64,000 bases of DNA, from contig JAKCOZ010000015.1 of NCBI GenBank assembly GCA_022605955.1, positions 4,965,287 through 5,029,286 of the forward strand, given 5' to 3'. The DNA is from Rallus limicola. Taxonomy: Eukaryota > Chordata > Aves > Gruiformes > Rallidae. A model generated the notes under the pieces. That model was not told where the DNA came from and ran no database searches. It saw only the letters and a program-made list of their open reading frames with translations. Of this stretch, positions 23,701-36,200 are shown one piece after another (the first letter of the stretch is position 1; every line of letters starts with the position of its first letter). Made by a program: the position numbers and the translations under genes.

Positions 23701-26700
23701 AGAGATCATTCTTGTCTAAAGCAAGTATGGAATTGTGAAGCCAGGGTAGTGTAAGCCACCTGAGTGACCTGTGTTCTTTAAAATACTTACTGCAATCAAG
23801 ATAATAGAACAATGACAGAGTCATTATAGCTTTAACTTTGGCAAAATGAAACTATTTGTTTGGAAGTTATATTAACTTTAGACTGGTACCATAAGGGAGC
23901 ATGAGGCTGACAGACCACACAGGGATATGGAGAATACTTTTATACATAGGATGCCTTGGCCTTGGAAAGAAAGGAAACCTGTACATAAGGCACATGACAG
24001 CAGTTTCCAGTTGTTTGGAAAGGTAAAAAAGGAACAGTCTGGGAGAGAAGAGAGACAGTGGTTTGGTTGTAGGTAGGCTTGTGCCTGGCCTCATACTCTG
24101 TGTTGGTGACTTAGCTCCCTGGCTTGACCTTGGAGTGCCTCATCACTGCCAATGACCTGGGGCATTCCCTAGTCACTGTTAACAGACCTGCTCTGCTCTT
24201 CTTCCTCAGGTACTGTAGGACTGCACCCCTTAAAGCTGTGCCTTGCTGGGGTGCCATGCTGTCACAATGTCTCCTGGCTAGCCTTCCTTTGCAGAGCAGC
24301 TACTCTCAATTTCTCCCTGACTGCTACAGCACAGCTTGGACAGGACTAAGGACCTGAGCCAGCAGCAGGGGTCCAAACTGGTTTCTCACAGTTGCACCTC
24401 ATTGTGCCACGTCCCAGGCCACAGGGCTGAGCTGTATCAGAGCTGCTCCTGGGGGGCTGGGGAGAGCTTGCAGAGAAAGATGGATGGAGGCTGGTCAGAG
24501 CTATCGCAGCCTGTGGGTGCATTCAGGGGCCCAAGTGCACCTTTATAAGAGCAGATGAGGAGGAGGAGACACTTTAATAATATATGTGACTATTCAGGAG
24601 TTATGTGTGTGTGAGGTGTTGTTTTTTAAATGAATGTTGTAAGAATTTGGGACTGCAAAGTCAGTCACTCAGATGTTAGCTCATGTCAGCATCGCTATTA
24701 GCAGTTCAGATTTAGTCTCTCACAGAAACTGAAAAGACACATCCTTATCTCCAGGTTGATCTATTACTCTGCACTGTTTCCTACTAAATTCTCCATGCTT
24801 CTTAACCAAAAGTGTGCTCTTCACTGAGAGAAACCAGCACTTTATTCAAGAACCTTTTCAGAAGCTTTTTAAAATTAGCTTTAAATTAACTTTTTAAACA
24901 GGACAGCAAGAGTCTCTATCAACCACTTCTGTTTGAAACAAATAATCCCATAGGACAGCTGATCAGGAACAGTATGACATTTCAGTAAAATGACAAGAAA
25001 CTTTAAATAATGGGATGTCTTTGAGCAGGTGTCTGTTAATGGGCAGAAGAGAAAGCATAGGTTCAGAGCTTCTGCTTTTAATGAATTATCTGGGATCTCA
25101 AATCATGAGGTGTGTGTGCAAATGAGTTTTGCTGCTGATACACTATACAGTGCAACAGCAAAAGAACTAAAACCCAATCCTGTAGATTTTGCTGTATGAA
25201 GTATGGGAGATGTGAGTGGAGAGAGGGGAAAAAACACAACAAAAAAAGTATCCAGCTATGTACAGACACCTGATGCTGTCTCCTCAAACCAGCAGATGAG
25301 GCTGTTTCCCATTGCATCTAGTTTGTAACACTGTAACCCCCTGGAAACCTGTTTAGCATTGATCATTGGGTTCTTACAGAAAAGCAATTTAGATATTCCA
25401 TTTTATCATCAGTGCTGCTTTTCATACACACCCACAAGTAGATTCAGCCACTATGTGAACGGCATTTAATTTCTTTTTTGCAGTGCACAGTGAGAAAATG
25501 GAAACCCATCCCACTGTATTTATGAAACAGTCTACCCTGTAATCAGAAGTTTTGAGATTTACTGATCTCATAGTCTCTTGTGCTCTCCACCTGATATGAA
25601 CAGAAGTGCTTTGTAAAACGTACTGGTCCCAGAGCCATGTGAACTGACTAATTAAAAAAAAGAGGAATGCAATAAAACCCCCAAACAAAAAACCCCAACC
25701 AAAATGCAAAATGTTTGTGTCCATTCCTTTTCCTGCTTTTGTAAATGATTTGTGGTCTGTCTGCTGTCTTTGTTTTGTGTTGGGGAGCAGGATTACTCTA
25801 ATGGATTTTACAATTACATTTCTAACTACAAGTACACCTTCTGTCACTGATCTTTGTAATGGAGTGTCTGTCTCCAGGTATGGTCTTTTAGGTGTCTCTT
25901 CTTGTGCTCTTAATGTAAGAGATTCAAAGCCCAGACATCAAGTAGAACACGAAGGTATGCTCTTGAATTTCTGTATTCATGCCACATGGATTTGTACCTT
26001 CCAGGATGCCAAGCCCTGCGTGAATAAGGGGCGTCAACGCTCTTTGGGTCTAATTCTGTTCTCAGAAGTGTAGAATTAGATTTAGAATTTATGCTCACTC
26101 AGTCATCTTAAATCCATTTTCTAAAAAAAGCTTGACTTCAGAGATGTAGAAATATCTATGAGTTTCAGTCTACTTACTTTCCTGTCACTTTTAGTTCTTC
26201 TTTTCCAAGCAACTTGAATTCTTTTTCTAGAAATATATTGGAAAGGTGGGAGATGTACGCTCATTGCTCATGGTTATGCTTTTGCTCCATGTGAGACTAC
26301 TTCCCTAAAGATTTTTATTGCAATGGATTTTGTTTTAAGCTTGTTTTTGGCAAATCATAGTCACTTGTTACATATCTACTTCATTCCACCTAAAGAGAAT
26401 TGTAGATTGTCACCTTTGACATAGCTGATTTAAATCAATAAAGTATAGTTTAGTGGATTGCTTTATTGTTGCTGTTCTAACACAGGTCATTTTAACTCTC
26501 TTTTAATGTGGGTAGATCTGGAGGTAATGTAAGAGGTGGGTTTTTTTTCCTGTTGGAGAGAAAAAAACACAACCCATAAAAGAAACCCTCAACCCAAACC
26601 AAGCTGTAAGTGGTGACTCCTGGGCTGCTTAATAAATGATACTGTTTTCTCTCCCAAAACATTAATTTATTGATGCACACTCTTGATTTTTTTCAGAGCA

Positions 26701-29700
26701 TGCCCAAAATACCAGTTCAGCCTGTGCTTTTTCCCCCTCTTTCCTCGAAAGGGCCCCAACACCTCCCCCCTGCTAGGAGGTTCTGCAGTGCTGCTAAAAG
26801 TGCAGTTTCATAATCAGCTTATTCTGGTCTGAAAAATGAGCTAGCAACAAAATGAGGACTCCTGTGCTCCCCACTGGGTTTGGCTGTGTCCCTGTTCCTC
26901 CTTTAACGACGGCTGGAGGAGTTGTGTTGCGATGCAGGATGTCATACTGGTTTGCTGAGTCAGCTAAAGGATTTAGAAGAGATGGAGAGGAAGGGAAAGG
27001 CAAAAAAAAAACCCCACTGGAGAAAACCTGACCCTTAGATCGATGAGCAATGTCTGAGGTGCCACATGGGTGTGTGAGTGTCAGTGTGCTAAGGGTGACA
27101 CGTGAGGGGCGCAGGACTACATGGCCAGAACAAGATTGCCCTTTTGAGATAGGCTGGTAGTTATATTAGCTTCTCTGCTTGATACCTGTGTTTACTTATT
27201 AGAGATGACAGACAATTTGAAGTTTAAAATTTGAGAAAATTTCCTTTGAAAATGTAGGTTTTGTTTATTGCTTTCAATTGTGATGGTTCCAGTAAAGTAG
27301 ATTCATACAGGGAGATGGTCGGGGGAGTATTCATCTTCTGTGCAGACATGTGAATTCAGAGACTATGTAAAAAAATATTAGCACTGCATGTGGCATGTGT
27401 GAAATTATGGAATTAGGGCTTTTAACATATTTGATAGCTGTGTCAGGAATATAAATCTGAATTCATCACTAAGTGTACAAAAGAAACTGCTGCTCAGTCC
27501 TCCTGTACTGTCCTGGGATATTGTTACAGTTTGGTGTTTCTGAGTGTAAGCTGAAAGGTAACCTGTGACCAGTTTATGACAGCTTGTAATGTATCTCCTG
27601 GACAACTTGGACTCAGTGAACTAGAAGTTATAACTGAGAAGGCTTCAGCGTTTTTGCAGAACTGTATTGCCAGACAATGGCAACTTAGTGAAAGACTCAG
27701 ATTAATACACGTTCTCCTTGCTGTTCAAAGATGGTCACGCAGGGCTTGCATAAAATGTAGCTTAAGATGTGCTCTCCTTTAACCATTAACAGGTCCAAGG
27801 ACTGGGCACAAGGTTAGGATATGTTTGTGGTATCAGGCAATAAGGTGTTTTCCCAGGGCAGTTACGTGTTGCAAGAGGGTGTTTGATCATGAGTGAATAG
27901 TATAACATTAACAGCAAAGTATCTGCAGTAAGAAGCGTGAGCCTCTCCTGAAAGCTGCACAAGCATTGCTTCTACGTGACTCTTGACCATCTGCTCTGGT
28001 AGTTTGCTTTCTCCTCTGAGTAAAGACCATTTTGATTTGCAGCTGCTGGTATGTCACTTAATACAAGGCAAGACCTAAAGGATCTTTATCCCTTCATTTT
28101 TCCTTCCTTGCCTACAGGATTAAAGACTAAGAAGGTGCTTAGATAGGGTTGGTCTTGTTCCATTCTCCTTCAATAACTTGTCAAAGCTGCTAGGACTTCA
28201 CCACAATGTTCTGCTTTTAAGACCTCCTACTGTTTCTATGTATTTTCTCTTACTGGTCCCAAAAACTCACCACAGAGCTGTTTTGGTTGGTTTTAGGTGT
28301 GTGTCCCTTGTGTGTCTGTCCATCCATCCCCCCTCGATAATTAGAGTTTTTGGGTCAATAAACATTCAGGGTTCCTGTGCATGGAAAACAGTATTTAATG
28401 GTCTTGTCTATGGGTAAAGGAAAAAACCAGTGTTTTGGCAATTGGAGTTATATATACTGTACAGAGAAGTTGTTGTTTATGCTCTGTTGTAACTTCATTT
28501 CCTCCCTCATCTGACTGTACATAGCAATTAAACCTCTTAGTAGTTATAATGTCTGTTTATTCACATCTGGGTCAATTCATGCAAGCTCTTGCCTGTTCAC
28601 ATGTATGTGGCTTTATCTTCATTGACCTTATGTCACCTTTCTTGCTACTTAGTCCTATTCCTGAAGCCACTGACATATTCCTGAAGCCATATTTCATCGT
28701 GGTTTGAAGGACCACATAAGCTTTATAAAAAAGCCATCAAATGACACACTTCAGTCCTGTCATCATCATCATCTCTTTTTTTTCTCTTCCTTTGTTGGGT
28801 CAGGGTTTCTCAGTCAGTCTGAGGTGGTAAAATGATAGTTGGAGCATGAGATTTCCTGCATTCCCAGTATGTGTAAGAAATTACATAGATAAACCTAAAT
28901 ATAGATAAATTCAAGCAGAAAACCTAAGGCATGGAGCAGTAGTATCATCCTGCTAATAGAAAAAGATGCAAGGCTTTAAAATTTTAATGAGGTGTGAGTT
29001 ACAGAAGTATACCCCAGTTTTGATGGTATAAATGTAATAATAACAAAAGATTGTCAGGTAATCTTATTTGAACATAATGATAGCATCCTTTGAAAACTGA
29101 AAATGGTGCAGTGTTTTTAAAAAAATAGTATTTTGTAGCACAGTTTCATTGTATTATCACATTCACTCATATTCTCAGACTTATTGCCTAGAATTTGTGG
29201 GTTTTAAATGTAAATTTTCCAGGCAGACACTTCTAGGTTCCAGAATAGAATCTTTTGTGTCATGCTTACTCTTTTTATAAAGAGCAAAGGATCCTCTCTT
29301 TTATAGAAGCCTTTCATGTTAGGAACATGGAGAACTAAGATGTAGCTTTTACCAAAAAAATTTGTGGTAAAATTTGGCCTTTGTATTATGGGCACCCCAT
29401 TTTATGATGAGTCTTAAATAATGCTGCTATTTTCCTCAGATCTGGATTTAGTGAACTTTTAAACACCCATCAGAATATTAACAAGAAATCATTGCCTGAT
29501 GGGTTTTTTACTCAAAGTGAACAAATTAACTGTTTTTATCATTTCATTCTCATTCCCTGGTAAACTTAGAAGGTGTAAAAATCAACAGATGTGAGAATCC
29601 ATTGCTGATATAGCTCTGAGGAATGCCCAGGAGAAGGACAGAGTAAGGATCTGGAGCTGAATTTGGGAAGGGAATCCTGTTTTGGTGGGCTTTGGCAGAG

Positions 29701-31990
29701 TAATGATCTGTATAGCAGGTGTGAGCTGAGATGAATAAACCAGTGTCATAGTTTAAATGCTACTTAAAATGAAGCAAAAAAACTCCAAATATGGGATGAC
29801 AGAAGATAGCATTGGAAAAAATTTTGTATTAGCTGATGTCATGTTGTCTGTCTTCATGTATAGAGACAGGATGGCTATTTTATCATTTTAAGTTGCAAAT
29901 CTGTTTGATAACAGCCTTATGTGTCAGTATTTTACTAGCTTATTCTTAATGTCATATGATCTGATATTGGGACACTTCATCTTTTATTTGAGACTGTCTG
30001 CAGAGTTAAGTATAGTGTCTCTACTGATTTAAGGTCTATATATTATTTACCTTATTTTCTTTCATGTGTCCCCAATGCTGAAGAGTCCCAAGAAACAGGA
30101 ACTGTAACATAAAGCACAGCCTCCCCATACAGTTTCGGGGCCCAGAAATGTATTTCATGCCTGTGGTGCTCTCCTGACTCCTTCATGTTGCATCAAAACA
30201 GAAATGGTGAGGCGATTAAATAGGAGCTGTAGAGTGGAATGCACCTTATACATTCCTGATGTGGTTTTAAACTAGCTTATTTACATACTAAAATGCCATA
30301 GAACACCTGGTTGTCTACTGAGATACTCAGATGGATTTTGAAGGTCGTTGAGCTCTGTGGTAGCAGTCCTTGAGGTACCTAATTAAAACTGGTCCAGGTA
30401 TGTCTACAAAAGCTGTAGTTATACCACATGACATAACCTTGTCAGAGGAACTGCAGTTAAGCAATGTCATTAAAGGCACAAAAGCTTAAGATATTTTGTT
30501 TCAAGCATGTGGTAGATAATACTTGAAATGAGTGTCGTGTAAAAACTGATAATGCAGGGAGAAATTATAGGTTAATGGGCTTTTGCCCCTCCAGGTTCCA
30601 CGGGGTAGCTCTGCACCATGGAATGCTGCAGGATGAGGTGAGGAGGGGAAGTGACCTGCATAGAGAGGGACACTCAGCTGTTTCCAGGCTGCTTACCCCT
30701 GCGCTCAGAACCTCTACTTTATTTTTCCTCTATAGATGTACAATTTTCAGAAGCACAAAGGAATAGAAAATGAATCAGCTTGCTAGGTTAGTTCCTTTTG
30801 AAAATGAGATCAATTTGTTCTGCCATTGCAAGATAACATGTAGATCTTATTTGCTTTTGTATTTCTCCATGTAGGACTAGCATACTATTTCTCTGAAGTG
30901 CAGCTAGCTTTTAATGTAAGTATCATAAACCCACAGTCTTGAGTGAAGCGTACAATACTAGTAAATCAGAAGAGTATGGTAAATTCTTGTATGTTTTCTG
31001 TATCTATTTGTCACTACACAACATAAAGAAACTTTGCAAAGATAGCAGGTGACAGAAACATACTTTAAACATCTCTCATTATTTTAATCTTTATTAAATG
31101 GCCAAAGGAACAGGTGTTCATGTTTCCTTTTCATGCAGGCCCATACAGGATAAGGGTAAAGAAGAAGGAAAAGCCGAGTGCTTATCTCTAAGTATTTTGG
31201 CAAAAGGAAAGGATAAATTGTTTAACCCTAACTTTTTGTCAAATTAGATTACAAATTACTTGATTTAGAGCACTATACACATTTTAAAAAGGACCAATGA
31301 CTCATTGCAGACCTATGCAGGTCTATGTGTTTGGGCCTTCCAGGTGCATTGTCTTTCTCCTTTAAAAATAAAAACTTGACTGTTAGTCAAACATAGCTAC
31401 TATCTGAATTGTACAAGTGTTCATTATGCAGAGGAAAACTTGCAAGTGTTGTTTACTTTCTGGTGTGTGGGTTTGTCTTGGGGTGCCTTGTGAGGAAGAC
31501 AGGGCAGAAAAGGGTGAATTTCACAGCACCCTTTGGGAGGAGCTTAAAGTGGTATTTCACGGGGAAGTTTTGTTGTTTGTAGTTGAAACTCAGTGATTGA
31601 AATCGACTGGATTATGGGATCTGGAATGTAATCCTGTGGATGCAGTAGGGAGTTTGGATATTTGGGTAATTTAAGTGTACTGCGTAAAGACTGTATAAAG
31701 TGTACGGCACGTTATACTCATGTATGTTCGGATATAGATATGTAGTGAGGCGCTTTGTGCAACTACATTGAAGGTGCTTGATGGCCTAGTTCATAGCGAG
31801 CATTACTCGCATTCACTTTGACACTTGAAGCGTCGTGATTCCGTGTTCAGAGACCTGACACAAAGCTGTCCGGGCAGGCTGACCATGGGAGCAGGCACCT
31901 GACCTGCTGCTTTGTGGGTATCAAAGTCTGTAACTCAAACCCTGCCTGAGCAGGAAACGAACCCACAGAGGTAAAACTTGTTTGCTCCTT
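14704..31990. other. BTG-like to IPPK intergenic region
   Basis: This is about 17 kb of AT-rich sequence with no coding gene, CR1 copy or structured RNA that I can support. Open frames are short (up to about 160 codons), lack conserved motifs and are not organised as spliced exons. A slightly GC-richer patch lies at 24.1-24.55 kb with no identifiable content. A 20-base imperfect duplication (TATTCCTGAAGCC core) lies at 28656-28690. Distal enhancers or lncRNA exons cannot be excluded. Confidence 0.5.
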
Positions 31991-31999
31991 TGATCGCCT

Positions 32000-33220
32000 G
32001 TCGTGGGTGCAAGCTCATGCCGCATAGCGCGTTGTCCGAGCGGGCTGTGCCTGGGTGAACAGCCAACGGCGAGTCAGAGCAGTCGGGCCGCTCCTGCCCT
32101 GAGGCAGAGGCTGCGCTGTGACAGGGCGGGCGCTGGCCTGGGCCCTCTGCTGCCTCGTACCGGCTGCCGCGGCAGGGGCGGCTAAACGGCCTCTCTAAAG
32201 GGCGGCGGGCGAAGGGATCGGAAGCCGCGAGGCGCTACCCGCAGCTGCCTGAGGCAGAGCTGCCTCCCGCGCCCCCTCCCCCGCGGCCGTTACTTTCTGC
32301 CCCGGTCAATGATGGCGGCGGGCGGTGCTGCCCGACTCTAAGATGGCTGCCTGATGCGCGCGCGGCGTGCCGGTCAGGGGCCCTATCCCCCCCAGCGCCT
32401 CTCTGGCGGAGGGCGGGACTTCCTGCGGCGGGACTTCGCGCAGCCGCGATGGTGGCAGCGTGAGGGCGGCGGGCCGGCGGCAGGCACCGTCCCCACGGGG
32501 CGCGGCGGTGGCGGCGGCCCGGGCCGGGCATGGAAGTGGAGAAGATGGATGAGAATGAATGGAAGTACCACGGGGAAGGCAACCAGAGCCTCGTCGTCTC
32601 CCACTGCCAGGTGGGGGAGAAGGGGGGCTGAGGCGGGTGACGGCCGGGCGCCCCTCCCCCGCGCCGCCGGGCCCGCGCGAGGGGCTCCGCCGCGCTCCCT
32701 CAGGGGCCGGGGCCGCGCCGCGGTCCCCGCAGGCCGCGGCCCGGGCGGAGGGACGGGGCGGGAGGATTCCCGGCGCGGCGCCTCTCCTGGAGCGTTCCTC
32801 CAGGTGCTGGGGCCTCCCCCGGCGGGAGCGGCCGCCCGGCCCCGCCGCTCTCCTCTTCCCGCTCTCCTCTCCCGAAGTAGTTTTCTGTCCCGGAGGGAGC
32901 GTGTGGGGAAACGGTGCCCTTCGCGTGGGGGACGTCGGCGGGCGCTTCCCGCGGCTTTCCCTGACGGCTCGGGCTTGGCGGTGGAAGGGAGAGCGGCTGA
33001 TGACTCGACAGCTGTCGCCTGGAAGCGGGAGCTGTGAGAAGTACTACTGAAAATTTCCCCGTTCGATCGAACCGTGTGCGTCGAGCATCGGCGGGGTGAG
33101 AGCTTGGAGGAGGGGGCGGCAGGCTGCCGGCTGCCCCTGACTTATACCCGAGCGCCAGCGGTGGCTGCGGGGCTGAGCTGGGGCTCGGGGCGCGATTTCG
33201 GTTTCTGCCTTGGCTGTGGA
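32000..33220. promoter_or_regulatory. IPPK CpG-island promoter with YY1-like and ETS-like sites
   Basis: The CpG-dense block spans IPPK exon 1. ATGGCGGC-type YY1-like motifs occur at 32307-32319 and 32340-32350, with a weaker ATGGTGGCAGC at 32449-32459. An ETS/GABP-type ACTTCCTG is at 32418-32425. No TATA box is seen. This is the usual make-up of a TATA-less housekeeping promoter, with initiation probably between about 32300 and 32450. Confidence 0.7.
32530..32610 (+). CDS. IPPK: IPPK coding exon 1
   Basis: Twenty-seven codons, MEVEKMDENEWKYHGEGNQS then LVVSHCQ, carry the nucleotide-binding GEGN turn. The donor is CCAG|GTGGGG. The start ATG context is GGGCATGG. Confidence 0.95.
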
Positions 33221-36200
33221 ATGAGTCGGTCGCCTCATCCCTGTACTTCCATTTACCCTCTGGGGGCTTTTTGGTTTTGCGTTAAATTAACGAAAATACC
33301 AAAATAGATCCAGCGTTTTGGCGGGCAGTAACAGTTAGGTGAAGCTAAAGCCAGTCAAGCAGAGTCCGTGTCGCTGTAAGAAGCCCACGCTTGTTTGACC
33401 GCTGTCATCGTATCCTGACCCTCACTGTATGTTTGTTATTTACTCAGTGTGCTGGCGTCGGGTTTTTAACTGAACGTGTCCCTTGAAGGAGTTTATTCTT
33501 CAAAAAATTACTCGTGGCTATTTTTTCATTCATAAATTTATTTGTATTTCAGTTTAAAGACTAGTACAGGTTTGCAACAGAATGTTACTGGGAAATCATA
33601 GATCTAAAACCAGTAAAGCCAAGATGATAAAGCATAAGCTTTAAGTGGGAAAAATCTACAATGAATTGAATCTCAAGAACTGTATTTTTTAAAAAACAAT
33701 GTCGAAATGAATGACAGAAAAGGCTGGATTCTTTTGTTGTCTCTTTTCTGGATTAGAAATGCAAACTAGATGTAAAAAAAAAGAGTCAAGTAGCAAGCCT
33801 GAGAAAATGCTGGAAATCTTATGGTGCTCTCCAGACTTTAGGAGGGATACTTCTGTGGCTCTCGTTTCTTCTGTTTTTTATATGACGTATTTTTAATAGA
33901 TGCTTTTGTGACAATAAGCAAGGGTGGGATTTTGTTTCCTGCAAATTTCAGCTTTGAAAAAGTTTTGGAAATTCTTAGTCACTGGATGATAGGGATTGGA
34001 AGACGTAATGGGTTAATAGCGATGTCATTGTGATATTTTTGAAGACATGGAAATTGAGGAACTCGGCCAGAGGTTCAGAATAATTGCTGAGTGTGTCAGT
34101 TATCTTTTTAACAAGATGCTAAAACTTGAAGATAGAGTGAAAGTAGAGAAGATTTTTCCTTTCTAGACAGCTTTGAACCAGTGCAGCTTATGTCTTAGAG
34201 TTTTGTGCCTACTGATGATGAACTCTTGTAAAACTGGTGCTTATAAAATACTGTTTAGATGCTAATTGTTACTTTGTGCCTCTTAGAAACAGGACATACT
34301 TGCAGGATTAATCATCGTTCTTGTGATCTGATGTCAAGTCACTCTCAGGTTCGTGTGAACAGAACATAATGAAGACAGTGAGTGTGACTGGCCTCGCTTT
34401 GTTCTGCGTCTCATCAGTCTGTGTTTCTTGTGTGTAAATGGTAGGGAGAGGGACAGTGATTTGGTTATGGTGAGGGGGACATGAGTGGATGCTCAGATCT
34501 GTGTGCCAGGGTTGAAAGTGAAAAGCCAGGGTGGAACTGTGTGTGCTTGTTGTTTCCACGTTCTCCCTTTTGATGTGTGATGGTATTTGTGAGTGTAGGG
34601 AGGAAGCTTGTCCCTGTAGGTCTGAACCTCTCTTCCTTGCATCTTCTGGTAGATCTGAGAAGTTTTAAAAACCAAACCAAAATAATAATAATAATAATAA
34701 CAATAATAATAACAACAACAACAACAATAAAAAGATCCCTGTCTGTCTGGAGAAGAGTGCACAGCCTTCTTTGCGCTTTATGTGGAGTTTTGTTTCAACT
34801 CCTGCTCCCTGGACTACTCATTGAAACACTGATCCCACTTACTGTGCAAGTTTGTGTGTCAGGTGCGGGGTGCTTGGGCTGTGGTGAGCAGGCAGCCGGG
34901 GTGGATGCTCTTGTCCTTGGTTCTGTGCAGTGTTTGGATTGAGGGTAAAGAGGAACGAGGTTTGCGTCATCAGTTTGTGGTGCTCTTGTGTATTTGAGGC
35001 TGTGCTTGTTTCTTTGCTTCGTTCATTCCCTCTATCTAAGACTCGAATGTAATGCCCTGTTAATCCAGAGGTAGGGCAGTGCCAAAATTAAGAGCTTGGT
35101 CATGGAGAAGTCATGTGCCCAACTAATGGTTCTGCTAGCGATGACCTGATAAGCCCGAAGATGCAGGCAATGCACAAATGTTTGTTCCTGGTCCTTTGAA
35201 TGGTGGCAAATAGACAAAGGCTTTGGTAGCCATATAGACAAAGGCTTTGGTAGCCATATAGACAAAGGCTGCAGTAGGTGTTGGTGCTCAGTGGAACCAC
35301 GTAAAGTGACGCTTGATGTGCGGTCTCCTCTCACGGGGTATTAATCCCACACAGTACAGCAGCGCTCCTACAGCCTTCAGAACGCTGTGCTGCAGCGAGT
35401 GGCTGAAATCACTGCAAGTGCGTCTCTGTTCCTTATTAATGCAGTTAAGAAGAGAGGGCGTAGGCCGGGCATGGTCTTGTCAACAAGTCTCTTCTTACAG
35501 TGATAGTTTTACAGAGTTACTTTAATTAGTTTTCCAGCATTTAGAAAGTGATCTGATGAATAAAGATGGAATGCCTGCCAAGCATTTCCAGTTACTGTTG
35601 TTATCTCAGGAGCTGCATGCTTGCTTGGTGAATACTCAAGCTTCTGCTTTCATGGCTTTTTGAAGTTTCAGTTCTGAGGAGTCTAAAATTCTGGAAGACA
35701 TGCAGTGTGGTACAAATTTCTCTCTTGATATAGCTTTTCCTGTTGGCTTCTATATTGCAGCTGTCATGAAGTTAATACTAACTGAAGCTGGATTGTGGTC
35801 ATAAAGCCTCTGTGTATAGTCTTGCAGCGTGGTGAAACACTTCTAGAAAGAAAAATAAAGACAGTTTTCCTAGTGAGAAATAAAACTGGCAACTCTGGTT
35901 CCTAAAGGCAGGGCTTGAGATGGTTGGAAAGATCGCAGAAAGACTGCAAGTTCCTTCAGGCAGTGTCTGTATGACAGATTGCAGTCTTTGTCCATAGGTT
36001 GTAATTTTGAATATTTGATTGAATCATAGTATCCTCTACAAATAATTTACTTGCCACCCTTTACACTACTCAGTGAACTGTCTGGTTGCTTGTTCTAGTT
36101 GCTGTCTCTGAGATCCCAAACATGCTGCACTACAGATAACAGCCCTGCGAAACCCAGACCAAGCCCTATCAGCCAGCCAGGTGGCTTAGCAAGGATGCTT

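Noticed and set aside
24124..24548. GC-richer patch with two overlapping plus-strand open frames
   Set aside because: No protein family is recognisable and no convincing splice structure is seen. It could be an old unrecognised repeat or a noncoding exon, but I cannot support either.
32354..33037. 227-codon open frame over IPPK exon 1 and the start of intron 1
   Set aside because: It is out of frame with IPPK, reads through the exon 1 donor and is explained by CpG-island composition. It is relevant only as a possible upstream ORF.
33061..33072. 12-base perfect palindrome GTTCGATCGAAC that recalls a tRNA T-loop
   Set aside because: No surrounding cloverleaf or A/B box pair was found. A palindrome of this length alone is unremarkable.
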